Source: CAIYZT01 sp031385445 (GTDB lineage Bacteria; Pseudomonadota; Alphaproteobacteria; Rhodobacterales; Rhodobacteraceae). Taken from it: a stretch of 64,000 nt of DNA. The notes below the pieces were generated by a model. The model made no database searches. It had not been told where the DNA came from and saw only the letters and a list, made by a program, of their open reading frames with translations. The translations under genes and the position numbers were made by a program. This document shows, piece after piece, positions 52,713-61,900 of the stretch; positions within the stretch are counted from its first letter, which is position 1, and every line of letters starts with the position of its first letter. Location of the stretch: NCBI GenBank assembly GCA_031385445.1, contig JANNBM010000021.1, positions 12,214 to 76,213 on the forward strand, in the 5' to 3' direction.

Positions 52713-53939
52713 ATGTACCGTATTTCTCCTTTCGTGCGCCGCTTTGCGCTCGCCCTGTTTAGCGGCGTCGTCCTCGCGACGATTTGGGTGAATTTCGCGC
52801 CCGAAACCTATTACGATCTGGTGGAGTTCCGGCTTTTCGATATGCCGCTTCCGGCCTCTCTTGGCGCATTCGCCCCCTCTGTCAGCCCGCTGACCCTTGT
52901 ATCAGACATCCTGATGCCGCTGTTTTTCTTTTTTGTTGGCAAAGAGTTGTGGGAGGCGCTGGTTGTCGAACGCGGCGCGTTGACCCTGTCGCGCCAGCCG
53001 CTTTTGCCGCTTGCATCCTTCATCGGCTCCGCCGTTGGCGCGGTCGCGGTCTGGCTGATATCGGTCGCGCTGTTGGACCCATCGGGCGATGAGGGTCTGC
53101 TGGCAGGCTGGACAGCGGGCATCGGGTCTGACGTGGTTTTGTGCTATGTGATCGGGCGTGCGGTCTTTGGGCGCTCGCATCCGGCTTTGCATTTTCTGCT
53201 TTTGCTGACCGTGACCCAAGACATCGTTGCGCTGTGCCTGACGGCGGTATCCTTGCCGTTTGAAGGCAACAGTCTGCTTTGGGCCCTTGGCGCGCCCGCT
53301 TCGGCGCTGGCGGTCTGGTTTCTGTTTGGCCGCCATTCTCGCACCGACGCCACCGAGGTCGAACATCTCCGCGCGGGCTCGCTGTGGCCCTATATCTGTG
53401 CCGGGCTGGCGTCTTGGGTCTGCTTTGCCCTTGCGGGTTTTCCGCCCGAACTTGGCCTTTTACCTGTTATCCCCGCCATCCCCCATGCCAGCCGCAGCTT
53501 TGGCATCTTTGCCGAGGCCGAGGGCCTGCTGCATGATCCGCTTAACCGTTTGGTTTCCTTGCTCATCTGGCCGATTGCCGGGGTCTTGTTTCTGTTCGGG
53601 CTGACCCGCGGCGCGATAGACTTTGCGGCGTTTGGCCCGGGCACCAAGGCCGTGCTTGCCACCTTCTGGATCGGCAAGCCGCTGGGATTTCTGGCGGGCG
53701 CCAGTCTGGCCATCACCTTTGGCAAGGGGCAGATCCCGGTGGGGATGCGGCTTTCGGATTTTGTGCTTCTGGCGCTGATCACCGCGCTTGGCTTTGTGGC
53801 CCCCGTGACTGTGCTGGACCTGACCCTTGGCGGCGGCATCGCGTCGGCTGAAGGGCGTCTTGGGCTGGCAATCTCGCTTTTGATCGGCCCCATCACCATC
53901 GCAGGCGTTTGGACGCTTCGGCGCAAACGGACCCAATAG
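52713..53939 (+). CDS. NhaA-family Na+/H+ antiporter with altered ion site
   Basis: A 408-residue inner-membrane protein with about 11-12 helices in the NhaA order: LVSDILMPLFFFFVGKELWEAL, WTAGIGSDVVLCYVIG, LLLLTVTQDIVAL, and FWIGKPLGFLAG near the end. In E. coli NhaA helix 5 carries the Asp163-Asp164 ion site; here the matching pair is Gln169-Asp170. The family TDIAFALG on helix 4 reads SDVVLCYVIG. The helix 10 lysine is kept (Lys322). The change at the first aspartate should alter sodium binding or stoichiometry. It lies 200 bases before kpsT. Confidence 0.82.
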   Translation: MYRISPFVRRFALALFSGVVLATIWVNFAPETYYDLVEFRLFDMPLPASLGAFAPSVSPLTLVSDILMPLFFFFVGKELWEALVVERGALTLSRQPLLPLASFIGSAVGAVAVWLISVALLDPSGDEGLLAGWTAGIGSDVVLCYVIGRAVFGRSHPALHFLLLLTVTQDIVALCLTAVSLPFEGNSLLWALGAPASALAVWFLFGRHSRTDATEVEHLRAGSLWPYICAGLASWVCFALAGFPPELGLLPVIPAIPHASRSFGIFAEAEGLLHDPLNRLVSLLIWPIAGVLFLFGLTRGAIDFAAFGPGTKAVLATFWIGKPLGFLAGASLAITFGKGQIPVGMRLSDFVLLALITALGFVAPVTVLDLTLGGGIASAEGRLGLAISLLIGPITIAGVWTLRRKRTQ

Positions 53940-54053
53940 CGCAACAATGGCGCGGTTGAGACATAATTATCCCATTTTTCCATGGAATATCATCGTCAAG
54001 CCGCCCATATTGGACTCCGGACCCTTTGCGCGAAAAGGTGATGAGGATTTATT

Positions 54054-54090
54054 AGGGTTTGACGGGTAAACCGCTGCATAAGCGGACCCT
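54054..54090 (+). other. Structured leader upstream of kpsT
   Basis: An outer pair AGGGT/ACCCT (54054-54058 with 54086-54090) encloses a hairpin CCGCT-GCATA-AGCGG (54071-54085). It lies 50-87 bases before the kpsT start in the 200-base gap after nhaA. It may be a 5' UTR structure; nothing shows its function. Confidence 0.4.
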
Positions 54091-54140
54091 GGAAGGCAAA
54101 GGTACGGGCAAACCAATTGCGCCCCAAGGAGGGCGCCCAG

Positions 54141-54794
54141 ATGATCGAATTTCTGAACGTCAGCAAATCGTTTGCAACGGGCCATGGTCGCAAGATCATC
54201 CTCAATCGCGCCTCCTTTCGGGTCGAGGTGGGCAATTCGCTGGGCATTTTGGCGCGCAATGGCACGGGTAAGACCACGATCATCAACATGATGGCGGGTC
54301 TTGAAAAGCCAGACGAAGGCACGGTCAACCGCACCTCGCGCATCTCTTTTCCGCTGGGGTTCATGGGCGGGGTTGTCTCCAAACACACGGCGACCGAAAA
54401 CAGCCGCTACATCGCGCGGCTTTACGGGCTTGACCCCGACTATATTGAAAGCTTCTGCCGCTGGCTTTGCGAGATGGACCAATACTTTGACATGCCGCTG
54501 TCCACCTATTCATCGGGCATGCGCGGACGGTTCAATTTTGCCCTGATGCTGGCGCTGGAATTTGATATCTATCTGATCGACGAAGGCATGCCGTCGACCA
54601 CAGATGTGGAGTTTAACCGCAAGGCCGGCGGCGTTCTGCGCCAACGACTTGCCAATGCGACCGTGATCATCGTGTCGCACCAAGCCGCAACGCTGGAAAA
54701 GTTTTGCAAAAGCGCGGCTGTGCTGCGCAATGGCCAGCTTTACATGTTTGAAACCCTGGAAGAAGCGAAACGTCTGTATGACTACCAAACCTAG
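54141..54794 (+). CDS. kpsT: Capsule polysaccharide ABC transporter ATPase (KpsT)
   Basis: A 217-residue ATPase of the polysaccharide/polyol export group. Walker A LARNGTGKTTIINM; signature YSSGMRGRFNFALML; Walker B FDIYLIDEGMPSTTD; switch His in IIVSHQAATLEKF. FPLGFMGGVVSKHTATENSRYI is typical of KpsT/BexA. GGAGG lies eight bases before the ATG. It should power export of a capsular polysaccharide with KpsM, which is not in the window. It overlaps kpsE by 17 bases. Confidence 0.93.
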   Translation: MIEFLNVSKSFATGHGRKIILNRASFRVEVGNSLGILARNGTGKTTIINMMAGLEKPDEGTVNRTSRISFPLGFMGGVVSKHTATENSRYIARLYGLDPDYIESFCRWLCEMDQYFDMPLSTYSSGMRGRFNFALMLALEFDIYLIDEGMPSTTDVEFNRKAGGVLRQRLANATVIIVSHQAATLEKFCKSAAVLRNGQLYMFETLEEAKRLYDYQT

Positions 54795-56508
54795 TGTCGA
54801 GCGTTATCGCACCCGTCCGCCAGAAGCGCGCGAACCCTTGCCGCGCCCGCAGTCAAATCCGGGCGCGCTGCGCAAAGTTGCGGCCACCAAGGGGGCAGAC
54901 GACATGCTCTTTGCCCCCGATACCACCGACGATGGCTTTGGCCCGGAAAAATTTGCCACCGCCCGCGGCGAAAGTACGGCCGCGCCCGGCACCGATATTG
55001 AAACGATCAAGCGCGAGGGGCTGACCGGGCGACAGTTGCGGACCGCGCGGCGTCTGGCGCAAAAGCACGGGCTTCCGGCAACCTCCGATTTCGACGCTGT
55101 CCGCCTGCTGCGCAAAGCCGGGATCGACCCTTTGCAGAAATCCTCGGTGATGGAGATGGTCGCCGGTGAGGATGAGGACGACGATGGTTTCGAGGAACAA
55201 TTGCAATCCTCTGTTCAAACGCTTTCGGCGGGCAATCCCGGCAGCGCTCCGCCCCCGACGGCCTCGCGCGCCCTTGCGGTCACGCCGGGCGACGGTGTGC
55301 GCTTGCCGCAAACAATCAAACCCATTCAAGTCCCCTCGACCGAGATGCGTGCCGAAGAGGCGCATGTTGCCGAAGTTGGCAGAATTCAGCGCGATATCGC
55401 GATCCGCCGCCGCCGCCGCTTGACGCTTTTGATGGTGCGGCTGGCGATATTTGTGCTTTTGCCCACCTTTCTGGCGGGGTGGTATTACAACTTCATCGCC
55501 ACCCCGATGTATGCCGCCAAGACCGAGTTTCAGATTCAGACTGCCGATCCGGCCGCAGCGGCCGGTCTTGGCGGGCTTTTGGGCGGCACGGCGCTGGGCG
55601 GCGGCAAGGATTCCATCGCGGTTCAGGGCTTTTTGCAAAGCCAGGAGGCGATGGTACGACTGGACACCGAGGTTGGCTTTCGCGCACGGTTTTCAGCGCC
55701 CGGCATCGACACGCTGCAGCGACTGGCGCCGGATGCGACCAATTCCACCGTCTATGCTGCGTACCGCGACCGCGTGCGGATCTCTTATGACCCGAGCGAG
55801 GGGATCATAAAGATGGAGGTGTCGACCGACGATCCGCAAACCTCGGTTGCCTATTCCAAGGCCCTGCTCAGCTATGCCGAAGAGCAGGTGGACCAGATGA
55901 CGGCGCGCCTGCGCGAGGATCAGATGTCGGGCGCGCAGGAAAGCTTTGACGATGCTGAAGCCAAAATGCTTGCCGCGCAGCGCAGGGTTGTGGACTTGCA
56001 GAAAAACTTTCAAATCATGTCATCCGAGGTCGAAGTTGGCCTGATCACCAGCCAGATCGCATCGCTTGAAAGCCAGCGGACGATCGACAAGCTGTCTTTG
56101 GCGCAGATGGAATCGAACGAAAATCCGAACGCGGCCCGGATGGAGCCGCTGAAACGCCGCATCACCACCCTCGGATCCGAGATTGAAAAGCTGCGCATCA
56201 GGATGACCGAAGACGGCGCGGACGGCGTGTCTTTGGCCGAAATTCAATCCGAACTTCTGGTGGCGCAGGCGGATGTGACAACGCGTCAGGTGATGCTGGC
56301 CCAGTCGCTGCAAGCCATGGAAACCGCGCGGATCGAAGCCAATCGTCAGACCCGGTACTTGACCGTTTCGGTGAACCCGGTGGCGCCCGACAATGCGGCC
56401 TATCCGCGGACGTTTGAAGACACGCTTGTGGTTCTGATGATTTTCCTTGGCATCTATTTGATGATATCGATGACCATCGCGATCCTGCGCGAACAAGTCT
56501 CAGCCTGA
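54778..56508 (+). CDS. kpsE: Capsule export inner-membrane protein KpsE/Wzz-like, with long N-terminal extension
   Basis: About 576 residues. Two membrane helices, about 216-236 and 549-569, flank a large periplasmic domain with coiled-coil segments (QESFDDAEAKMLAAQRRVVDLQ, then SLESQRTIDKLSLAQMES), as in KpsE/BexC co-polymerase proteins bridging inner and outer membrane. E. coli KpsE is about 380 long; here some 210 residues precede the first helix, mostly disordered, with a small helical unit at about 75-120 (GLTGRQLRTARRLAQKHGLP). It overlaps kpsT and is followed eight bases later by kdsA. Confidence 0.87.
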   Translation: MTTKPSVERYRTRPPEAREPLPRPQSNPGALRKVAATKGADDMLFAPDTTDDGFGPEKFATARGESTAAPGTDIETIKREGLTGRQLRTARRLAQKHGLPATSDFDAVRLLRKAGIDPLQKSSVMEMVAGEDEDDDGFEEQLQSSVQTLSAGNPGSAPPPTASRALAVTPGDGVRLPQTIKPIQVPSTEMRAEEAHVAEVGRIQRDIAIRRRRRLTLLMVRLAIFVLLPTFLAGWYYNFIATPMYAAKTEFQIQTADPAAAAGLGGLLGGTALGGGKDSIAVQGFLQSQEAMVRLDTEVGFRARFSAPGIDTLQRLAPDATNSTVYAAYRDRVRISYDPSEGIIKMEVSTDDPQTSVAYSKALLSYAEEQVDQMTARLREDQMSGAQESFDDAEAKMLAAQRRVVDLQKNFQIMSSEVEVGLITSQIASLESQRTIDKLSLAQMESNENPNAARMEPLKRRITTLGSEIEKLRIRMTEDGADGVSLAEIQSELLVAQADVTTRQVMLAQSLQAMETARIEANRQTRYLTVSVNPVAPDNAAYPRTFEDTLVVLMIFLGIYLMISMTIAILREQVSA

Positions 56509-56516
56509 GGACGCCC

Positions 56517-57347
56517 ATGAAAGACGTGAAAATCGGCGGCCTGACCGTTGGAAATGACCGCCCGCTGTTGGTCATCTCGGGGCCGTGTCAGCTGGAATCG
56601 CTCGACCATGCGCAGATGATTGCGGGGGTTCTGAATGAAGCGTGCCGCGCGGCGGGCGCGCAGTTTGTGTTCAAGGCCAGCTATGACAAGGCCAACCGCA
56701 CCTCGCTGAACGGCAAACGCGGTCTGGGGATGGACAAGGGGCTGCAGATTCTGGCGGCGGTCAAGGCGATGGGCATGCCGGTGCTGACCGATTTTCACGA
56801 ACCTGCGCAGGCGCGCGAGGTGGCGTCGGTTGTGGATGTGTTGCAAATTCCGGCGCTTTTGTGCCGGCAGACCGACCTTTTGATTGCCGCTGGCCAGACC
56901 GGGTCGGTCATAAACGTGAAAAAGGGTCAGTTTCTGGACCCTTACGGCATGGCCAATGTGGCCGCCAAAATCGCCTCGACCGGCAACGACAAGATCATGC
57001 TGACCGAGCGCGGCACGACCTTTGGCTATAACGCGCTCGTTGCTGACATGCGCAGCCTGCCGATCATGGCGCGCACCGGGTATCCGGTGATCATGGACGC
57101 CACCCATGCGGTGGCCTTTCCCGGCGGGCTTGGCAATGCGTCAGGCGGGCAGCGCGAATTTGCGCCGGTTCTGGCGCGGGCGGCGGTGTCACTGGGCATT
57201 GCGGGTGTGTTTTTGGAAACCCACCAGGACCCCGACACCGCGCCCTCCGATGGGCCGAACATGATTAAACTGGCTGATATGCCCGCCCTGATCGCCAGCC
57301 TGATGGCGTTTGATCGGCTGGCCAAAGCGGATCCGCTGCACGTTTAA
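56517..57347 (+). CDS. kdsA: 3-deoxy-8-phosphooctulonate synthase
   Basis: A 276-residue enzyme making Kdo-8-phosphate from arabinose-5-phosphate and PEP. LLVISGPCQLES opens the barrel; FKASYDKANRTSLNGKRG binds substrate; QIPALLCRQTDLL, NVKKGQFLDPYGM and FLETHQDPDTAPSDGPNM complete the family pattern. The cysteine of ISGPCQLES indicates the metal-dependent class, though not alone proof. AGGACGCCC precedes the ATG. Placement after kpsT-kpsE links Kdo supply to capsule export; Kdo forms the capsule-lipid linker in group 2 capsules. Confidence 0.95.
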   Translation: MKDVKIGGLTVGNDRPLLVISGPCQLESLDHAQMIAGVLNEACRAAGAQFVFKASYDKANRTSLNGKRGLGMDKGLQILAAVKAMGMPVLTDFHEPAQAREVASVVDVLQIPALLCRQTDLLIAAGQTGSVINVKKGQFLDPYGMANVAAKIASTGNDKIMLTERGTTFGYNALVADMRSLPIMARTGYPVIMDATHAVAFPGGLGNASGGQREFAPVLARAAVSLGIAGVFLETHQDPDTAPSDGPNMIKLADMPALIASLMAFDRLAKADPLHV

Positions 57348-57354
57348 CGCGGCC

Positions 57355-58533
57355 TCAAGCCACCTGCCCCGCCGCCCAGCCCGATGACCAGGCCCATTGG
57401 AAATTGTACCCGCCAAGCCAGCCGGTGATATCGACCACCTCGCCGATGAAATACAGCCCCGGCACGCCCTTGGCCTCCATCGTGCGCGCGTCCAGCGCGT
57501 CCGTGTCCACCCCGCCCAGCGTCACCTCCGCCGTGCGGTAGCCTTCTGACCCCACCGGCGTCAGCCGCCAATCGGCCAAAAGCCGCGCCACGCGGTCCAG
57601 ATCGGCCTGCGGCACCGTTCCCAAAGGCGCGGTAATCGCGCTTTCGGCCTCCAGATGCCGGGCCAGCTTTTCCGGCACCAGCCGCGTCAATGCCGTGCGC
57701 AGCGCCGCCCGCCCCGCCTCTTGCTTGGCCGCCTTCAAGACTGCGCTGGCATCCGCAGCCGGACACAGGTTCAGCGAAATCTGCTGCCCCTCGCGCCAAT
57801 AGCTCGACACCTGCAAGATCGCCGGACCGGACAATCCGCGGTGCGTGAACAGCACCGCCTCGTCAAACGCCTTGCCCCCGCCCGTGACCCGCGCCGTCAC
57901 TGACACGCCCGCAAGCGCGCCGATCCAACCCAGCTCCTGCTCGGCAAAGGTCAGGGGCACCAGCGCCGGACGGGTTTGCGTCAACGGAAGCCCAAAACCC
58001 TCGGCCAGCTTGTAGCCATACCCCGTCGCCCCCATCTTCGGGATCGACTTGCCGCCTGTCGCCACAATCACCGATGCCGCCTGCTGCACGCCGCGCGCGG
58101 TCTGCACATCAAACCCGCCCGCCGACCGATCCACCGGCCCCAAAGCGCAGTCCAGCCAGATCTCGCCCCCCGCCGCCGCCAGATCCGCCAGCAGCATCGC
58201 GGTAATCGCCGTCGCCTTGCCGTCGCAAAACAGCTGCCCCAGCGTCTTTTCATGCCAACCGATCGCCGCCTGATCAACGCGCGCGATGAAATCGTGCTGC
58301 GTGAACCGCTTCAGCGCCGACAGCGCAAAGCGCGGGTTTTTGCCGAGGAATTTGTCAATGCTGATCGCCAGATTGGTAAAGTTGCAGCGCCCGCCGCCCG
58401 AAATCCGAATCTTCTCACCCGCCGCCTTGGCGTGATCAATGATCAACACCCGCCGCCCGCGCCGCCCAGCCTCGATCGCGGCCATAAGACCCGCCGCTCC
58501 CGCACCCAAAACAAGGACATCCCACTTTGCCAT
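57355..58533 (-). CDS. NAD(P)/FAD-dependent oxidoreductase, BaiN/HI0933 family
   Basis: A 392-residue flavoprotein from MAKWDVLVLGAGAAGLMAA, whose GxGxxG dinucleotide motif is at the start. AGEKIRISGGGRCNFTNL is the family hallmark; VIVATGGKSIPKMGATGYGY and the C-terminal GLYFIGEVVDITGWLGGYNFQWA close the fold. A longer frame would run into the tRNA-Gln gene, so this start is right. Named after BaiN of bile acid metabolism, most members have unknown substrates. Seven bases separate its stop from kdsA on the opposite strand. Confidence 0.9.
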   Translation of the reverse strand: MAKWDVLVLGAGAAGLMAAIEAGRRGRRVLIIDHAKAAGEKIRISGGGRCNFTNLAISIDKFLGKNPRFALSALKRFTQHDFIARVDQAAIGWHEKTLGQLFCDGKATAITAMLLADLAAAGGEIWLDCALGPVDRSAGGFDVQTARGVQQAASVIVATGGKSIPKMGATGYGYKLAEGFGLPLTQTRPALVPLTFAEQELGWIGALAGVSVTARVTGGGKAFDEAVLFTHRGLSGPAILQVSSYWREGQQISLNLCPAADASAVLKAAKQEAGRAALRTALTRLVPEKLARHLEAESAITAPLGTVPQADLDRVARLLADWRLTPVGSEGYRTAEVTLGGVDTDALDARTMEAKGVPGLYFIGEVVDITGWLGGYNFQWAWSSGWAAGQVA

Positions 58534-58646
58534 GCGCCTGCCTAACCCGGCGGCCATGCTGCTGCAAGCTTTGGGAAATATCGGTGCCCGGACCGCTTTA
58601 CCCCCTTGCGGCCTACCAGACCAAAGGCTAAACACCGCCGCACGGT

Positions 58647-58721
58647 TGGGGCGTCGCCAAGTGGTAAGGCATCGGTTTTTGGTACCGACATTCCCAGGTT
58701 CGATCCCTGGCGCCCCAGCCA
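58647..58721 (+). tRNA. tRNA-Gln (anticodon TTG)
   Basis: Acceptor arms TGGGGCG and CGCCCCA pair over seven bases; the D arm GCCAAGTGGTAAGGC, the anticodon stem TCGGT/ACCGA with loop TTTTGGT (anticodon TTG), and the T arm CCCAGGTTCGATCCCTGG are all regular. Discriminator G and a genome-encoded CCA end the gene. 75 bases. Confidence 0.97.
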
Positions 58722-58742
58722 ACCCATGATCCTTGCGATCAG

Positions 58743-58760
58743 AAAAATCTCATGATTTTT
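58743..58760 (+). terminator. Weak hairpin after tRNA-Gln
   Basis: AAAAATC, loop TCAT, GATTTTT forms a seven-pair AT-rich stem about 20 bases after the tRNA CCA. The T run lies in the right arm, so it is a weak terminator at best. Confidence 0.4.
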
Positions 58761-58920
58761 GGCCGTTAAGCCGACGGAAATCCGCGCATCGCAGCGAAGG
58801 TTACCGTCCTGATCAACGGCAAACTGCACGACCTGAGTTTTTACAAAAAACCGCGCGAGGGCGGGCGTAAAGGCGTCATCCGATTGACCGCATTAAGGGG
58901 CCAATCGGATTTGCGCGTTT

Positions 58921-61900
58921 TCAATGGGAGCCAAACATTTCTATCGCCTCAAATGCTTGCCGCATCTGCCCCCGGCCCCGTTCAAATCCATATTGCGCGC
59001 ACGCAAGGTCGCGGCCGTTGTTGGAAATCTTCGTCCATAACGCCGAATCCTTGATCAAGTCCGTCACAGCGCGCTGCCAATCTTCGGGCGTCTCGGCGAT
59101 AAAGCAATCAAAGCCGTCCCGCAGGCCGATCCCCTCTGCCGCCACCGGGCTTAGAACGCTTGGGGTTCCCAGCGCGAGCGCCATCAGAACCTTGCCCTTG
59201 AGGCCCGCGCCCGACAGAAGCGGCGCCAAAAACACCAGATGCCGATCATAGGCGTCGGCTGCGTTTTCGACAAACCCAACCGGGTCCACAAAATCCGATT
59301 TCAGATCTTTGATCCGCTTTCCCATGCCCGACCCATAAATCGACAGAGTCAAAGACGACGTCGGGGACTGAAACAGAGGCATGATGTCTTTGGCAAACCA
59401 TTCCACCCCATCCACATTGGGATGGTGATTGAAACTGCCCAAAAATGACACGCCCGACCGTTTGCTGCGCGGCGCAACCAGATCGGGGCATTCCACGACC
59501 CAAGGGCATTTCATCACCTTCACCGCGCCGTCCGTATGCGATTGGATGACCGAATGCTCAACCTCGTTATAGGACAGCACAAGATTGACCTTGCTCATCG
59601 CGGCCAATTCTTCGCGCCGCACGGTTGCAACTTGTGCCATGGCGGTGGGGTCTTTTGACAGAACCGCCGTGCGCAGAGCCCGCAGAAAATGCAAATCAGC
59701 GTTGTTCAGGATAACGCGCGCGCAGGGCGCATGGGCGCGGATTTTGTCGATCACGCTGTTGGCGACGGAATAGCGCGTGATGTAAACCACATCAAATTCG
59801 CTGCCCCGTTCGCGCAGAAACTCTTCAATCGAGCGGTAGAAGGGCGCGGTGATAACCTCGACGCCCATTTTTTCCAGATCGCTGGTCCGGCTGGCCATAT
59901 TGGCTAGATTTTCGGGCAGGAAAGTCGCTTTGTACCCCAAAGACTGCACCAGCCGAATCTCCTGGATTGCGGCATAGCTGCCCGCATCGCGGTCGGGCGT
60001 TGGTGTGGTGGAATCGATAAACAAAACCCGGCCGACGATATTGCGGTCTTTGGCGAGATCGGGCGCAATGCCCTCTTTGCCGTTGTCGGCAAAGGCTTTG
60101 GACCAGCGCTTTTTGAACGCCGGGCGGTTGACCTCTTGATAGCGTTTGAACCCAGTCGCCGTATCCGTGCCGCTGGTCATGCCTTCATAGTGATACACAA
60201 TCGACGAGGGCACGAACCAGGTGGTGAAGCCCGCCTCGCGCACCTTGAACGCAAAATCAGTATCCTCAAAGTACATCGGTTCCAGATAGCTGCTTAGCCC
60301 GCCAACCTGGTCCCAAATCGCCCGCGTGGTCATCATGGCCGCGCCGGACACATAATCGACCTGCCGCGCATAGCTGAACCGCGGCTCCCACGGGTTTTTG
60401 CTAAGGTTGTAATTCCACGGATTGCCGCTGCCCCAAATGATCCCGCCAGCATCCTGCAAAGTGCCATCAGGGTACAAAAGTTTGCTGCCGACCAGCCCAA
60501 CCTTGTCGAACCGCCCAAAGGCCGCCACCAATTCGTCCAGCCAGCCGGCTGTAGGTTCGGTGTCATTGTTCAAAAGGCACACATAGGTTCCGCGCGCCGC
60601 GCCAACCCCGGCGTTGCAGGCGCGGATGAATCGCTGCGAGTCCTCGTTGCGCACCACAACGATCCCCGACACCAACGTTTCAATCAATGTCGTCTCGTCA
60701 GTGGAAGCGTCGTCAACCAGAATGATCTCAAAGCTGGTTTTATTGTGCGCCAGCAGCAATGCTGCCAGACAGCTATAGGTCACGTTCACCTTGTTGTGGG
60801 CCGGAATGATGACCGAAACCAACGGCTTATCGACGTGCTTGAACGTCAGCGGGCGCAGCTTAACCCCGTCATATCCGCCTTCAAGGGTATCGAGCACATG
60901 GTCCAGTTGCCCCAGAACCGAAGCCGGGCTGCCAGCCGTCACATGCGCACGCAGCGCCCGGTTGCGATCACGGGTCTGCGCAAACATGTCGTCGGGAAAC
61001 GGTTTTTGACTTTCGCGCAGCAAAATTTCGTTCGTCGTCAGTCTTTTGGGGATAACGGTCCAATCGGACCAAAAAACCTCGGTCCCGGATGGATCGAAAA
61101 GCTGCAGAAAGGTGACTTCGCCGGTCAGAAACGCCTGAGGCAACCGAATGCCAGAGAAATCCGGGCCCAGCGAAAGGGATATTTCGGGCTTTCCATTCAC
61201 CCAAAGCGAGAAGAGCCCAAGCTTGCTGGCCGAAAACTCGATATAATGGCCGAAATTGTTGCGGCAAACGACGCTGGTTTTCGCGCCTTTGAACACCGGC
61301 GCGCCGTAATCCCCATAGCAAACCCGGATCAGATCATTGGAGGCAAACCACCGCATCGGCACATCGGCTTGCAGCCAGATCCCATCGTTGATCAGCGCGC
61401 CGGGCACCGTGATCGGGATGAGGGAATGGTTTTCTTGCCCGATCGTGATTTGCGGCTGACTTACAAACAAAAACGGCGGGGCTTCGACCGTGTTGTGCCC
61501 GCCCGATTGATAGGCGACTTGCAACGAAACCAGCGCCCGCCCAACGGTCTGCGGCAAACGAACCACCACCTTTTGAAACTTTGACCGATCCTTGCCGCCA
61601 AAAAACGTTGGATCAAAAGCCACCGTCGTCAGCGTTTCACGGCCGGTTTCGGCATCAATTGTCGTCACAATCAAATCGGCATCGGCGCGGTGCGCAGCCA
61701 GATAGACCACCAAAAGGGCTTGGTGATCTTTGGACGGAACCGGGAAGGGCGACGCGTGAGAAGTAAGCCGGGAGGGGATCACCACCGGGATGATGCAGCT
61801 TCGGTCCGGCGAGGTTATCCTGATTTGCGCAGTGTCCGATCCTTCGATGTACCAATCCGACATCCCATTGATAGAACAGTCATATCCCGGGCCCGAGACA

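Noticed and set aside
58647..58721. tRNA-Gln as an integration site
   Set aside because: I found no second copy of the tRNA 3' end, no integrase gene and no clear island boundary within the window.
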